DNA from: Deltaproteobacteria bacterium
GTDB taxonomy: Bacteria > Desulfobacterota > Binatia > UBA1149 > CAITLU01
DNA: 64,000 bases
Direction of reading: 5' to 3'
Assembly: GCA_016218925.1 (NCBI GenBank)
Contig: JACRCR010000160.1
Coordinates: 1 to 64,000 of the forward strand
In this document: positions 8,223 to 17,253 of the stretch, piece after piece
Layout: every line of letters starts with the position of its first letter
How positions within the stretch are numbered: position 1 is the stretch's first letter
The notes under the pieces: generated by a model
Told to the model about the DNA's origin: nothing
The model's input: the letters and a program-made list of their open reading frames with translations, nothing else
The model's database searches: none
Translations under genes and position numbers: made by a program

Positions 8223-8690
8223 ATGCAGTTCGATTACGCCAACGTACTGGTCTTCCTCGGTCTCGGCGCTTTTCTGTGCGCCTTGATGATGTACCTGGGC
8301 GCGCTGCTTCGCCCCGCCAATCCCGAGCGCGCCAAACTGACGACGTACGAGTGTGGAATAGAGGTCGAAGGATCCTCGTGGATCAACTTCAACATCCGTT
8401 TCTACGTCGTCGCGCTGGTGTTCGTGATCTTCGACGTCGAGGTCGCGTTCGTCTATCCGGTAGTGACCGTGTTCAAGCAGTGGGTCGCCGATGGCCACGG
8501 CTTGTTCGCGCTGTCCGAGATAGTTCTGTTCATCGCGATCCTCGTGTGCGGTCTCGTCTACGTGTGGTGCAAGGGCGATCTGGACTGGATGAAGGCGGTG
8601 ACTCCGTCTCCGGTACCGGCGCCGTCTTCCGCTTCGACGGCACGCGGCGTTGCGCCGGTGGCGCAGGGAAGGGCCGATGTCGCTGCTTAA
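8223..8690 (+). CDS. nuoA: NADH-quinone oxidoreductase subunit A
   Basis: Starting at the ATG at 8223 ([11 protein letters not shown]) the protein has 155 residues and three membrane helices, as in the NuoA/ND3 family. The conserved loop [14 protein letters not shown] carries the signature Cys, and [24 protein letters not shown] is the hallmark second helix with its acidic residues. A small Ala/Ser/Pro-rich tail follows the last helix. In-frame starts at 8178 and 8184 would add up to 15 residues; homologues favour 8223. The 3' end overlaps nuoB by 14 bases. It forms part of the membrane arm next to the quinone site. Confidence 0.92.
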   Translation: MQFDYANVLVFLGLGAFLCALMMYLGALLRPANPERAKLTTYECGIEVEGSSWINFNIRFYVVALVFVIFDVEVAFVYPVVTVFKQWVADGHGLFALSEIVLFIAILVCGLVYVWCKGDLDWMKAVTPSPVPAPSSASTARGVAPVAQGRADVAA

Positions 8691-9186
8691 CACCGTGCCC
8701 GAGATGGTGCTGACCACGAAAGTGGATCAACTCCTGAACTGGACCCGCAAGTCCTCACTCTGGTACATGCTGTTCGGCCTTGCGTGCTGCGCCATCGAGA
8801 TGATGCAGACCGGAGGACCGCGCGCCGATCTCGATCGCTTCGGAATGGCGCCGCGCGCCACGCCGCGCGTGTCGGATCTGATGATCGTCGCCGGCACGCT
8901 GACGCTCAAGATGGCACTGCGCACCAAGGTTCTGTACGAGCAGATGCCCGATCCGAAGTACGTGTTGTCGATGGGCAGCTGTTCGAACTGCGGAGGCCTC
9001 TTCCAGCTCGCGTACTCGGTGTGCGACGGAGTCGACAAGGTGATTCCGGTGGACGTCTACGTTCCGGGATGTCCGCCGCGGCCTGAGGCGCTGACCGAAG
9101 GCCTGATGCTGCTGCAAAAGAAGATGATGCAGGAGCGCTGGCTGGTGCGTGAGCCGCGGCCGCGCGCCGGCGCTGCCCGCGCCTGA
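8677..9186 (+). CDS. nuoB: NADH-quinone oxidoreductase subunit B
   Basis: A 169-residue NuoB/PSST subunit with start ATG at 8677 and ribosome site GGGAAGGG just upstream inside nuoA. It carries the four cysteines that ligate cluster N2, the last electron donor to quinone: the CC pair in [10 protein letters not shown], the Cys of [10 protein letters not shown], and the Cys of [12 protein letters not shown]. The region around [12 protein letters not shown] matches the family. It sits at the junction of the peripheral and membrane arms and works with nuoD. A short Arg/Ala-rich tail ends the protein. Confidence 0.95.
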   Translation: MSLLNTVPEMVLTTKVDQLLNWTRKSSLWYMLFGLACCAIEMMQTGGPRADLDRFGMAPRATPRVSDLMIVAGTLTLKMALRTKVLYEQMPDPKYVLSMGSCSNCGGLFQLAYSVCDGVDKVIPVDVYVPGCPPRPEALTEGLMLLQKKMMQERWLVREPRPRAGAARA

Positions 9187-9220
9187 GGCCGGAGAGGCCG
9201 GAAATGACCGCCAGGGGCCT

Positions 9221-9730
9221 ATGAACACAGCGGCGATCCAACAACTTCTCCACGAGCGCTTCGGTTCCGGCGTGGGTCCGGTCGAGAGCGCGCGTCTGAG
9301 CGACGCGGTCGAAGTCGATCCCCTGTCGGTCGACGAGATAGCGTTGTTTCTGCGTGACCAGCCCGATCTCGCCTTCGATTGCCTGAACAACCTTTCCGGT
9401 ACCGACCGGCCCGCGCGCGGCAAGATCCAGGTCACCTACGAACTGTTCTCGTATGTTCACCGCCATGCGTTCGTGCTGAAAGTGGATGCGCGGCGCGACC
9501 GCCCGCAGGTGAAGACCGTCGAGAACGTGTGGCCGGCCGCCAACTGGCTCGAGCGTGAGGTCTACGACCTGCTCGGCGTGGTGTTCCTCGGCCACAGCGA
9601 CCTGCGCCGCCTGTTGCTGCCCGACGACTGGATCGGCTACCCGCTGCGCAAGGACTACGTCGAGGCGCCCGAGTACCACGGCATCTCCACGGTGCGCGAA
9701 AGCATACTCGCGCTACCGGAGCGAAGGTGA
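9221..9730 (+). CDS. nuoC: NADH-quinone oxidoreductase subunit C
   Basis: A 169-residue NuoC/30-kDa subunit; ATG at 9221 is chosen because family similarity begins there. Family segments are [23 protein letters not shown], and [19 protein letters not shown] followed by [18 protein letters not shown], the 30-kDa subunit signature. It is a separate gene here rather than fused to nuoD. It is a structural subunit of the connecting module around NuoD. It follows nuoB by 34 bases and precedes nuoD by 52 bases. Confidence 0.94.
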   Translation: MNTAAIQQLLHERFGSGVGPVESARLSDAVEVDPLSVDEIALFLRDQPDLAFDCLNNLSGTDRPARGKIQVTYELFSYVHRHAFVLKVDARRDRPQVKTVENVWPAANWLEREVYDLLGVVFLGHSDLRRLLLPDDWIGYPLRKDYVEAPEYHGISTVRESILALPERR

Positions 9731-9782
9731 ACGCGTTGCTGAACAGAACGGCGCGCGGTGGGTCACGGAAAAGGCGAGAGCG

Positions 9783-10931
9783 ATGTCGCTAGAACTCGAG
9801 TTCGACGACGGACGCGAAGTCTTCGCGACCGAAGAGATGACCCTCAACATGGGTCCGCAGCACCCGAGTACGCACGGCGTGCTGCGCTTCATCATTCGCG
9901 CCGACGGTGAGGTGATGCGCTCGGCCAAGGCCGACGTCGGCTATCTGCACCGTTCGATCGAGAAGATCGCCGAGAAGGTCGGCTGGCACGGCTTCATGCC
10001 CTACACCGATCGCGTCGACTACGTGGCGGCGATGACGACCAACCAGGCCTGGGCGATAGCCGCCGAAGCTCTCGGCGGTGTGACGGTTCCGCGACGCGGC
10101 GAGTACTGCCGCGTGATCGCCGCCGAACTCGGCCGCATCTGTTCGCACCTGCTCGCCGCTGGCGCGATGGGGATGGACATCGGCGCGATCACCCCGTTCA
10201 CCCACGCGGTACGCGAGCGCGAGCTGATCAACGACCTGCTCGAAGAACTGTGCGGAGCGCGTCTGACGTTCAACTACATGCGGATCGGAGGTGTGGCCTG
10301 GGATCTCCCGCCCGGCTTCGATGCCAAGGTGCTGCGTTTCCTCAACCACTTCGAACCCTATGTCGACGAACTCGACGATCTGCTGTCGAACAACAAGATC
10401 TACATCGAACGTCTGGCCAACGTCGCCGTGGTGTCGCGCGAGCGCGCCATCGCCTACTGTCTGGTGGGTCCCAACCTTCGCGCCAGCGGCGTCAGGTACG
10501 ACATCCGCAAGCACCTGCCGTACAGCGTCTATCCCGAGTTCGACTTCGAGGTGCCGATCGGCACCGGCCGCCACGGCAGCGTCGGCGACTGCTGGGACCG
10601 CTACATCGTGCGCCTCGATGAAATGCGCCAGTCGGCCAGGATACTGCGTCAGGCGCTGGAGGGGCTGCCCGAAGGGCCGGTGATCGCCAAAGTGCCGCGC
10701 AACTACAAGCCCGCCGCCGGCGAAGTCCACGTTCACGTCGAGACCCCGCGCGGCGACCAGAGCTGGTACGTGGTTGCCGACGGCACCGAGTATCCCTACC
10801 GCGTCCACATTCGCACCGGCTCGTTCGCGGCGATGTCGATCATCGAAGAACTCAGCCGAGGCCTGATGGTCGCCGACCTGGTCGCGCTGATCGCCAGCTT
10901 CGACATCGTTGCGCCGGAGGTGGATCGCTGA
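9783..10931 (+). CDS. nuoD: NADH-quinone oxidoreductase subunit D
   Basis: A 382-residue NuoD/49-kDa subunit from the ATG at 9783. It contains [17 protein letters not shown], the loop lining the quinone head-group pocket with its conserved His, then [24 protein letters not shown], and the C-terminal DIVAPEVDR. It descends from the large subunit of [NiFe] hydrogenases, but the nickel-binding cysteines are absent as expected. With NuoB it forms the quinone reduction site. Its TGA overlaps the nuoH ATG by one base, so no other nuo gene lies between them. Confidence 0.95.
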   Translation: MSLELEFDDGREVFATEEMTLNMGPQHPSTHGVLRFIIRADGEVMRSAKADVGYLHRSIEKIAEKVGWHGFMPYTDRVDYVAAMTTNQAWAIAAEALGGVTVPRRGEYCRVIAAELGRICSHLLAAGAMGMDIGAITPFTHAVRERELINDLLEELCGARLTFNYMRIGGVAWDLPPGFDAKVLRFLNHFEPYVDELDDLLSNNKIYIERLANVAVVSRERAIAYCLVGPNLRASGVRYDIRKHLPYSVYPEFDFEVPIGTGRHGSVGDCWDRYIVRLDEMRQSARILRQALEGLPEGPVIAKVPRNYKPAAGEVHVHVETPRGDQSWYVVADGTEYPYRVHIRTGSFAAMSIIEELSRGLMVADLVALIASFDIVAPEVDR

Positions 10932-12121
10932 TGCGCGCTTATCTCGACGCCGTCGCGGCCGGCTACCCGTCAACGTCGCCGGCTCTGGTGTACCTGCTCG
11001 GGATGCTGGCGTTCGGCGCGCTGGTGGTGTTCGTGTTCATCCTGCCGGTGGCGGGCATAACGAGTTGGGTGGAGCGCCGCGTGTGGGCTCGCATCCAGTC
11101 GCGCATCGGTCCCAACCGTGTCGGTCCCGGTGGCTTCCTGCAGTGGCTTGCCGACGGGCTGAAGAATCTGCTCAAGGAAGACGTCATCCCGGCCGCCGTC
11201 GACGTGCCGATGTTCCGTCTGGCACCGTACGTGGTCGTGGCGGGGTTCTGCGCGGCGTTCGTCGCGCTGCCGTTCGCCGGCTCGCTGATCATCGCCGACC
11301 TCAACATAGGCATTCTCTACATCAGCGCGATCACGTCGCTGGTGGTGATCGGCATCCTGATGGCGGGCTGGTCGTCGAACAACAAGTGGTCGATGCTCGG
11401 AGGCATCCGCTCGGCAACGCAGATCATCTGCTACGAGATTCCGGTAGGACTGTCGATCTTCCCGGCCGTGTTGCTGTCGGGAACGCTGTCGATGCAGGGC
11501 ATCGTGGCCGCGCAGGGCTGGGCACCTACTTCGTGGCACATGTTCCACAGTCCCTTCGCGTTCGTCGCGTTCGTGATGTTCTTCGTTGGAGCGCTGGCCG
11601 AAGGCAACCGCACGCCGTTCGATCTTCCCGAGGCCGACTCGGAGCTGGTGGCGGGCTTCGCCACAGAGTACAGCGGGATGCGTTCCTTGCTGTTCTTCCT
11701 GGCCGAGTGGGGAAACCTCTACGTGATCGGAGTGCTGGTCTCGACGCTCTTCATGGGCGGCTGGCAGGTTCCGCACTTCACCGACAACGCGGTCGTGCTC
11801 ACGGTGGCGCAGTTCGCGACGATGTTCCTCAAAGCCTACTTCTGGGTCTTCGTGGCTATGTGGGTGAGGGCCACCTTGCCGCGCGTGCGCGTCGACCAGT
11901 TCATGACGCTGTGCTGGAAGTACATGGTTCCGATCGGGCTGGTCAACGTGATCGGCGCCGCCACCGTGATGGTCTTGCTTCCGGACGGCAGCATCGTGCT
12001 GCGCTTGATCATGGTGACCGTGGCCGTGGCGATCCTGGTCCAGTTCGCGCGACGTGTGCTGTTCCACCTGCACCGCGCCGACTACGGCAGGCTCGGACGC
12101 ATCGGAGAGGGTGCGGCATGA
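10931..12121 (+). CDS. nuoH: NADH-quinone oxidoreductase subunit H
   Basis: A 396-residue membrane protein with about eight helices. Signatures include GITSWVERRVWARIQSRIGP, NRVGPGGFLQWLADGLKNLLKE, and EGNRTPFDLPEADSELVAGF with the conserved charged residues of the quinone entrance (E-channel). ALPRVRVDQ-like WVRATLPRVRVDQFM near the end is also diagnostic. The ATG at 10931 shares one base with the nuoD stop. It couples quinone reduction to the proton-pumping arm. Confidence 0.95.
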   Translation: MRAYLDAVAAGYPSTSPALVYLLGMLAFGALVVFVFILPVAGITSWVERRVWARIQSRIGPNRVGPGGFLQWLADGLKNLLKEDVIPAAVDVPMFRLAPYVVVAGFCAAFVALPFAGSLIIADLNIGILYISAITSLVVIGILMAGWSSNNKWSMLGGIRSATQIICYEIPVGLSIFPAVLLSGTLSMQGIVAAQGWAPTSWHMFHSPFAFVAFVMFFVGALAEGNRTPFDLPEADSELVAGFATEYSGMRSLLFFLAEWGNLYVIGVLVSTLFMGGWQVPHFTDNAVVLTVAQFATMFLKAYFWVFVAMWVRATLPRVRVDQFMTLCWKYMVPIGLVNVIGAATVMVLLPDGSIVLRLIMVTVAVAILVQFARRVLFHLHRADYGRLGRIGEGAA

Positions 12122-12173
12122 AGCAGGTCGCTCGAGTCGGTGCTTGCAGCGTCACTTTGCCAGGGGGGCACCG

Positions 12174-12782
12174 GTGAGCGCCTACGTCGGTAACATCGTA
12201 GACAGCGTGACGTCGATCTTCGACGGCATGGCGGTAACGTTCTCGCATTTCTTCCGCCGGCCCTACACGGTGCAGTACCCCGACCGGATGCCGGTGCGGG
12301 TGCAGGATGCGCTTCCCTACCGTTACCGCGGTTTCCTCGAAGTCGATCTCGAGATCTGTACCGGCTGCCTGGCCTGCGAGCGTGCGTGCCCGATCGACTG
12401 CATTGCGATCGACGTGCTCAAGAACAAGGAGACCAAGCAGAACCTGCTGGTGCGCTTCGACATTGATCTGGCCAAGTGCATGTACTGCGGGCTGTGCTCG
12501 GAGCCGTGCCCGACCGGCTCGATCCACCACACCAGGGAGTTCGAAGGCGCCGACTACTCGCTCGAGTCGATGGTGCGTCGTTTCGTGCTGGACCCTGTCG
12601 AGACCTACAAGCCAAAGAAGTCCGGTGAGGACGATCCGGCGATCGTGCCGATCCTGGAGCGGGGCATGCGCTACGTGAACGAGTTCGCGGTGCCCGAGGC
12701 CCCGCCCAAACCACCGAAGAAGGACGCCGCGCCAGCCGTCAAGCCGGCGGTCGGCGCCGCCGCTGCGGAGGGACAACCATGA
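12174..12782 (+). CDS. nuoI: NADH-quinone oxidoreductase subunit I
   Basis: A 202-residue ferredoxin-like subunit. The GTG at 12174 is chosen from its ribosome site (CAGGGGGG) and from homology. Two 4Fe-4S motifs are present, CTGCLACERACP and CMYCGLCSEPCP, for clusters N6a and N6b that lead to N2. The N-terminal helix segment FSHFFRRPYTVQYP matches the family. After about residue 165 the protein carries a Pro/Lys/Ala-rich extension (APPKPPKKDAAPAVKP) that is longer than usual. The stop overlaps nuoJ by four bases. The 53 bases between nuoH and this start hold no other gene. Confidence 0.94.
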   Translation: MSAYVGNIVDSVTSIFDGMAVTFSHFFRRPYTVQYPDRMPVRVQDALPYRYRGFLEVDLEICTGCLACERACPIDCIAIDVLKNKETKQNLLVRFDIDLAKCMYCGLCSEPCPTGSIHHTREFEGADYSLESMVRRFVLDPVETYKPKKSGEDDPAIVPILERGMRYVNEFAVPEAPPKPPKKDAAPAVKPAVGAAAAEGQP

Positions 12783-13282
12783 CCGCCGCCGATGCGATGT
12801 TTCTCGCGCTCGCCGCGACGGCTGTGATCGGCGCGGCCGGCGTGGCCTTCTCGCGCCACATCCTTTACTCCGCGTTGTCGCTGATGGTGGCGTTGTTCGG
12901 CGTGGCCGGCCTGTTCGTCACGCTGTCGGCCGACTTCGTCGCCGGTGTTCAGGTTCTCATCTACGTAGGCGGTGTGCTGGTGATCACGCTGTTCGCGGTG
13001 ATGCTCACGCAGGGAATCCAGAACGTCGAGGTTTCCAACCGCGCCGTGGGCAGCGTCGCTGCGGGTCTGCTGACGGCTGGCCTGTTCGTCGTGTTGCTGC
13101 GCGCGATGAGCTCGGCGCAGTGGGTGAAACCTCCCGCTGACGTGCCCACCCAGACTTCGACCTACGGCATCGGCAACGCGCTGCTCGGCCAATACGTGCT
13201 GCCTTTCGAGGTGGCGTCGCTGGTGCTGCTGGCAGTGCTGGTCGGCGCCGTGGTGCTCACGCGCAAGGAAACGGCGGAGTAG
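12779..13282 (+). CDS. nuoJ: NADH-quinone oxidoreductase subunit J
   Basis: A 167-residue membrane protein with five predicted helices. The stretch LSADFVAGVQVLIYVGGVLV, followed by ITLFAVMLTQG, is the conserved third helix of NuoJ/ND6, whose pi-bulge moves during turnover. The start overlaps nuoI by four bases (ATGA), indicating translational coupling. It links the quinone channel with the antiporter-like subunits. Confidence 0.94.
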   Translation: MTAADAMFLALAATAVIGAAGVAFSRHILYSALSLMVALFGVAGLFVTLSADFVAGVQVLIYVGGVLVITLFAVMLTQGIQNVEVSNRAVGSVAAGLLTAGLFVVLLRAMSSAQWVKPPADVPTQTSTYGIGNALLGQYVLPFEVASLVLLAVLVGAVVLTRKETAE

Positions 13283-13308
13283 GGCGCCGGTACGAGGACG
13301 CGGAGGCG

Positions 13309-13635
13309 ATGCTCGGAATGTCGATGACAACGGTAGGTCTCGCGCACTATCTCGTGGTGAGTGTGGTGCTGCTGTGCCTGGGCCTGTACTGCGTGCTGAC
13401 GCGTCGCAACGCGATCGGCGTGCTGATGGGCATCGAGCTGATCCTCAATTCGGCCGGCATCAACTTCGTGGCGGTATCGCGCTACGGCTCGGCAGGCTTC
13501 GACGGTCAGGTTTTCGCGGTTTTCATCATCATGCTGGCGGCTGCCGAATCCGCGATCGGGCTGGCGGTGGTGCTGGGCATCTACCGGCGCATGCGCGCCA
13601 TCGACACCTCGCGTCTGACGACGCTGCAGGGCTGA
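13309..13635 (+). CDS. nuoK: NADH-quinone oxidoreductase subunit K
   Basis: A 108-residue, three-helix subunit matching NuoK/ND4L: HYLVVSVVLLCLGLYCVLTRRN, then GVLMGIELILNSAGINFVA with the buried Glu of the proton path, then IIMLAAAESAIGLAVVL with the second conserved Glu. ATG at 13309 is used; ATG at 13321 is also in frame and would shorten it by four residues. It is spaced 26 bases after nuoJ. Confidence 0.94.
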   Translation: MLGMSMTTVGLAHYLVVSVVLLCLGLYCVLTRRNAIGVLMGIELILNSAGINFVAVSRYGSAGFDGQVFAVFIIMLAAAESAIGLAVVLGIYRRMRAIDTSRLTTLQG

Positions 13636-13650
13636 GGCGGGAAGGGGATC

Positions 13651-15729
13651 ATGCAAGCGATACGTTGGATCGTACTGCTGCCCCTGATCGGCGCGGCCAT
13701 CAACCTGACGCTCGGGTCGCGCATCCAGCGCTCGGCCGGGCGCGCCGCGGTAGCGGTGTTCGGATCCGGCATGGCGCTGGCCAGCTTCGCGATCGCCGTG
13801 ACCGGCTTCATGCGGCTGCGCACTCTGGAGCCCGAGAGCCGCCTGCTGGTAGACACGGTCCTTCCGTGGCTGCACGTCGGCACGCTCGACATTTCTATCG
13901 CGTTCCAACTCGATCCGTTGTCGGCGGTGATGGCGCTGGTCGTCAGCGGGGTGGGAAGTCTCATCCACATCTACTCCTACGGATACATGGACGAAGACCC
14001 CGCGCTGTGGCGCTTCTTCGGGCTCCTGAACCTGTTCCTGTTCGCGATGCTGACGCTGGTTCTGGGCGACAACATCCTGGTGATGTTCGTCGGTTGGGAA
14101 GGAGTGGGCCTGTGCTCGTGGGCCCTGATCGGCTTCTGGTACAAGGACCACGCCAACACCGCTGCCGCCAACAAGGCCTTCCTGTTCAATCGCATCGGCG
14201 ACTTCGCGTTCCTGTGCGGCATGATGCTGCTGTTCTGGACTCTGTCGGGACTGGGGCACGCGACGTTGGTGTTCCGCGAACTCGGCGCGGTCGCTCCGCT
14301 GCTCGAAGGGCAGCTCTTGTGGGGCGTTCCGGTAGTGACGCTGGTGACGCTGGCGCTGTTCATCGGCGCTACCGGCAAGTCGGCCCAGATCCCTCTCTAC
14401 GTCTGGCTGCCCGATGCGATGGCCGGTCCGACTCCAGTCTCGGCGCTGATCCACGCGGCGACGATGGTCACCGCCGGCGTCTACATGGTGAGCCGGCTGC
14501 ACTGCCTGTTCTCGATGGCGCCGGTGACTCTCGACGTGATCGCCGTGACCGGCGCCGCCACAGCGCTGATGGCCGCGACGATCGCGCTCACGCAGAACGA
14601 CATCAAGAAAGTCCTGGCCTACTCCACGGTGTCCCAGCTCGGCTACATGTTCGTGGCGCTGGGCTGCGGCGCCTACGCGGCCGGAGTCTTCCACCTGGTC
14701 ACGCACGCCTTCTTCAAGGCCTGCCTGTTTCTCGGCGCGGGCAGCGTGATCCACGCCTGTCACCACGAGCAGGACATGCGCAGGATGGGCGGGCTGCGCA
14801 CCAAGATGCCGCTGACGTTCTGGACCTTCCTGATTTCGACGATGGCGATCGCCGGGCTTCCGCCGCTGGCCGGATTCTTCTCGAAGGACGAGATCCTGTG
14901 GAAGGCGTTCCAGCGAGAGCCGTTGCTGTGGGGAGTCGGCCTCGTCACCGCGGGTCTCACCGCGTTCTACATGTTCCGGCAGGTCTTCCTGGTGTTCTTC
15001 GGTGAGAGCCGCGCAGGGGCGTCGGTCGAAGCGCACGCGGACCACTCCGCAGCCGGCGCCCACGACGACCACCACGGCCACCACGCTCACGAAGTGCACG
15101 AATCCGCGGCCGCGATCACACTCCCGCTGGTGCTGCTCGCCATCGGCGCGCTCACGGCCGGCTGGCTCGGCATTCCCTCCGCGCTCGGCGGCAGCAACCT
15201 GTTCACCGAATGGCTCGCGCCGGTTTTCGCTGCGGGCGGCGAGCATCACGCAGAGGCCCACGAGGGGCTCGAACTCGAGTACGCTCTGATGGCCGTGTCG
15301 GTGCTGGTGGCGCTCGGCGGCATCACGCTGGCCTATCTCGTCTATCTGCGAAAGAGCCTCAGCGCCGACACGTTCTCGCGGATCGCCCGCGGCGTGCCGT
15401 ACCGTCTGAGCTTCAACAAGTACTACGTCGATGAGATCTACTACGGCACCGTTCTGGCAGGCACGCTCGCTTTGTCGCGGGCGCTCGGCTGGTTCGACAA
15501 GGTCGTCATCGACGGAGTGGTGAACGGCGCCGCGGCCTCGGTGCGCGCGGTGGCCTTCCTCGGCGGCGGCATCGACAAGTTCGTCGTCGACGGCCTGGTG
15601 AATTTCACCGCGCACGTCTTCGACAGCGCTGGCGGCGCGCTGCGCCTCGTGCAGACCGGTAACATCAACGCTTACGTCTACGTCTTGCTGATCGGCGTGA
15701 CGGCCGTCCTGATGGCGGGCGCGTGGTAG
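13651..15729 (+). CDS. nuoL: NADH-quinone oxidoreductase subunit L
   Basis: A 692-residue antiporter-like subunit with about 16 helices and a long C-terminal lateral helix. Landmarks are FQLDPLSAVMALVVSGVGSL, FVGWEGVGLCSWALIGFWY with the key Glu, TGKSAQIPLYVWLPDAMAGPTPVSALIHAATMV with the key Lys, and NDIKKVLAYSTVSQLGYMF. A His/Asp-rich cytoplasmic or periplasmic loop lies near residues 460-490 (HADHSAAGAHDDHHG), which is common but variable in NuoL. A proton pathway is expected. The stop overlaps the region just before nuoM. Confidence 0.96.
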   Translation: MQAIRWIVLLPLIGAAINLTLGSRIQRSAGRAAVAVFGSGMALASFAIAVTGFMRLRTLEPESRLLVDTVLPWLHVGTLDISIAFQLDPLSAVMALVVSGVGSLIHIYSYGYMDEDPALWRFFGLLNLFLFAMLTLVLGDNILVMFVGWEGVGLCSWALIGFWYKDHANTAAANKAFLFNRIGDFAFLCGMMLLFWTLSGLGHATLVFRELGAVAPLLEGQLLWGVPVVTLVTLALFIGATGKSAQIPLYVWLPDAMAGPTPVSALIHAATMVTAGVYMVSRLHCLFSMAPVTLDVIAVTGAATALMAATIALTQNDIKKVLAYSTVSQLGYMFVALGCGAYAAGVFHLVTHAFFKACLFLGAGSVIHACHHEQDMRRMGGLRTKMPLTFWTFLISTMAIAGLPPLAGFFSKDEILWKAFQREPLLWGVGLVTAGLTAFYMFRQVFLVFFGESRAGASVEAHADHSAAGAHDDHHGHHAHEVHESAAAITLPLVLLAIGALTAGWLGIPSALGGSNLFTEWLAPVFAAGGEHHAEAHEGLELEYALMAVSVLVALGGITLAYLVYLRKSLSADTFSRIARGVPYRLSFNKYYVDEIYYGTVLAGTLALSRALGWFDKVVIDGVVNGAAASVRAVAFLGGGIDKFVVDGLVNFTAHVFDSAGGALRLVQTGNINAYVYVLLIGVTAVLMAGAW

Positions 15730-15734
15730 GGACA

Positions 15735-17237
15735 ATGGAATATCTCCTGACTTCGATGACCTTCCTTCCCCTGCTCGGGGCTCTGGTGGTGCTCGCGCTT
15801 CCGCGCGACAACGCGACTCTGGTGCGGTGGACGTCACTGGTGGCCACGGTGCCGAGCCTGCTGCTCGGACTGTGGTTGTTCGAGAACTTCGATCGCTCGG
15901 TCGGGACCATGCAGTTCGTCGAGCGGTACTCCTGGATTCCCGCCTTCAACGTCCAGTACATCATGGGCGTGGACGGGCTCTCGGTGTCGATGCTGCTGCT
16001 GACCGTACTTCTATCGCCGCTGTGCGTGCTCGCGTCGTTCGGCATCGAAAAGGGCGTCAAGGGTTACTTCGCGCTGTTCCTGCTGCTGGAGACCGGCATG
16101 CTCGGCGTGTTCGCGGCCCTCGACTTCTTCCTGTTCTTCATCTTCTGGGAATTGATGCTGCTGCCGATGTACTTCCTGATCGGCATCTGGGGCGGACCGC
16201 GGCGCGAGTACGCCGCGATCAAGTTCTTCCTCTATACGTTGATCGGTTCGGTACTGATGCTGGTCGCGATGCTGGCGCTGTATTTCGCCAACACGCCCCA
16301 CACCTTCGACATGCTGGTGCTGATGGAGAGGGCGCCGACCTACGCGCGCGGGTTCCAGGCGTGGGCGTGGATCGCTCTGTTCATCGGCTTCGCGATCAAG
16401 ATCCCGGCGTTCCCGTTCCACACCTGGTTGCCAGACGCCCACGTCGAGGCGCCGACTGCGATTTCGGTGATCCTGGCCGGCGTTCTGCTGAAGATGGGAA
16501 CCTACGGGATACTGCGGGTCTGCTACCCGATCTTCCCGCTCGCCACCCAGCAGTACGCCTTCTGGGCACTTGCCGCGCTGGGCTGCTGGAACATCGTCTA
16601 CGGGGCCCTGTGCGCGATGGCCCAGAAAGACATGAAGAGCCTGGTCGCCTACTCGAGCATCTCGCACATGGGCTACGTGATGCTCGGCATGGCCACGCTC
16701 ACCCCGCAGGGCATGAACGGTGCCGTCCTGCAGATGTTCAACCACGGCACGGTGACGGCGATGCTGTTCCTGCTGGTGGGCGTCATCTATGACCGGGCCC
16801 ACCACAGGAACATCGACGGGTTCGGCGGCCTGGCTTCGGTGATGCCGGTCTACACCGGCTTCGTCACCATCGCGTTCTTCGCGGCGCTGGGTCTGCCCGG
16901 TCTCTCGGCGTTCATCTCCGAGGTCCTGGTGCTGCTCGGGACCTGGCAGTACTCGCAGCCGCTGGCGATTACGGCGGCCTCGGCGGTGGTGCTGACCGCC
17001 GGCTACATGCTGTGGATGCTGCAGCGCGTGTGGCTCGGGCCGGTCAACGAGAAGTACGTCGCTCTTCCGGATCTGAGCTGGCGCGAGATCGTCACGCTGG
17101 CGCCGCTTGCGGTCATCGTCATCGTCCTCGGCGTCTACCCTCATGCCGTCCTGGATCTGTTCGGTCCCACGCTGGTCGCGCTCGGCGACACGGTGAGTTC
17201 GGCCGCGCCGGTCGTGGCGCAGGCCGCGCTGCGCTGA
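15735..17237 (+). CDS. nuoM: NADH-quinone oxidoreductase subunit M
   Basis: A 500-residue antiporter-like subunit; ATG at 15735 (MEYLLTSMTF) is preferred to a GTG at 15723 that overlaps nuoL. Landmarks: YIMGVDGLSVSMLLLT, FFIFWELMLLPMYFLIGIWG with the conserved Glu, FAIKIPAFPFHTWLPDAHVEAPT with the conserved Lys, and QKDMKSLVAYSSISHMGYV. It forms one of the three antiporter-type proton channels of complex I. Confidence 0.96.
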   Translation: MEYLLTSMTFLPLLGALVVLALPRDNATLVRWTSLVATVPSLLLGLWLFENFDRSVGTMQFVERYSWIPAFNVQYIMGVDGLSVSMLLLTVLLSPLCVLASFGIEKGVKGYFALFLLLETGMLGVFAALDFFLFFIFWELMLLPMYFLIGIWGGPRREYAAIKFFLYTLIGSVLMLVAMLALYFANTPHTFDMLVLMERAPTYARGFQAWAWIALFIGFAIKIPAFPFHTWLPDAHVEAPTAISVILAGVLLKMGTYGILRVCYPIFPLATQQYAFWALAALGCWNIVYGALCAMAQKDMKSLVAYSSISHMGYVMLGMATLTPQGMNGAVLQMFNHGTVTAMLFLLVGVIYDRAHHRNIDGFGGLASVMPVYTGFVTIAFFAALGLPGLSAFISEVLVLLGTWQYSQPLAITAASAVVLTAGYMLWMLQRVWLGPVNEKYVALPDLSWREIVTLAPLAVIVIVLGVYPHAVLDLFGPTLVALGDTVSSAAPVVAQAALR

Positions 17238-17253
17238 GGCGAGGCTGCGCGCG

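Noticed and set aside
13162-15837. An 891-codon open frame antisense to nuoK, nuoL and the start of nuoM
   Set aside because: Arg/His/Gln-rich shadow of membrane-protein genes with no recognisable fold or ribosome site.
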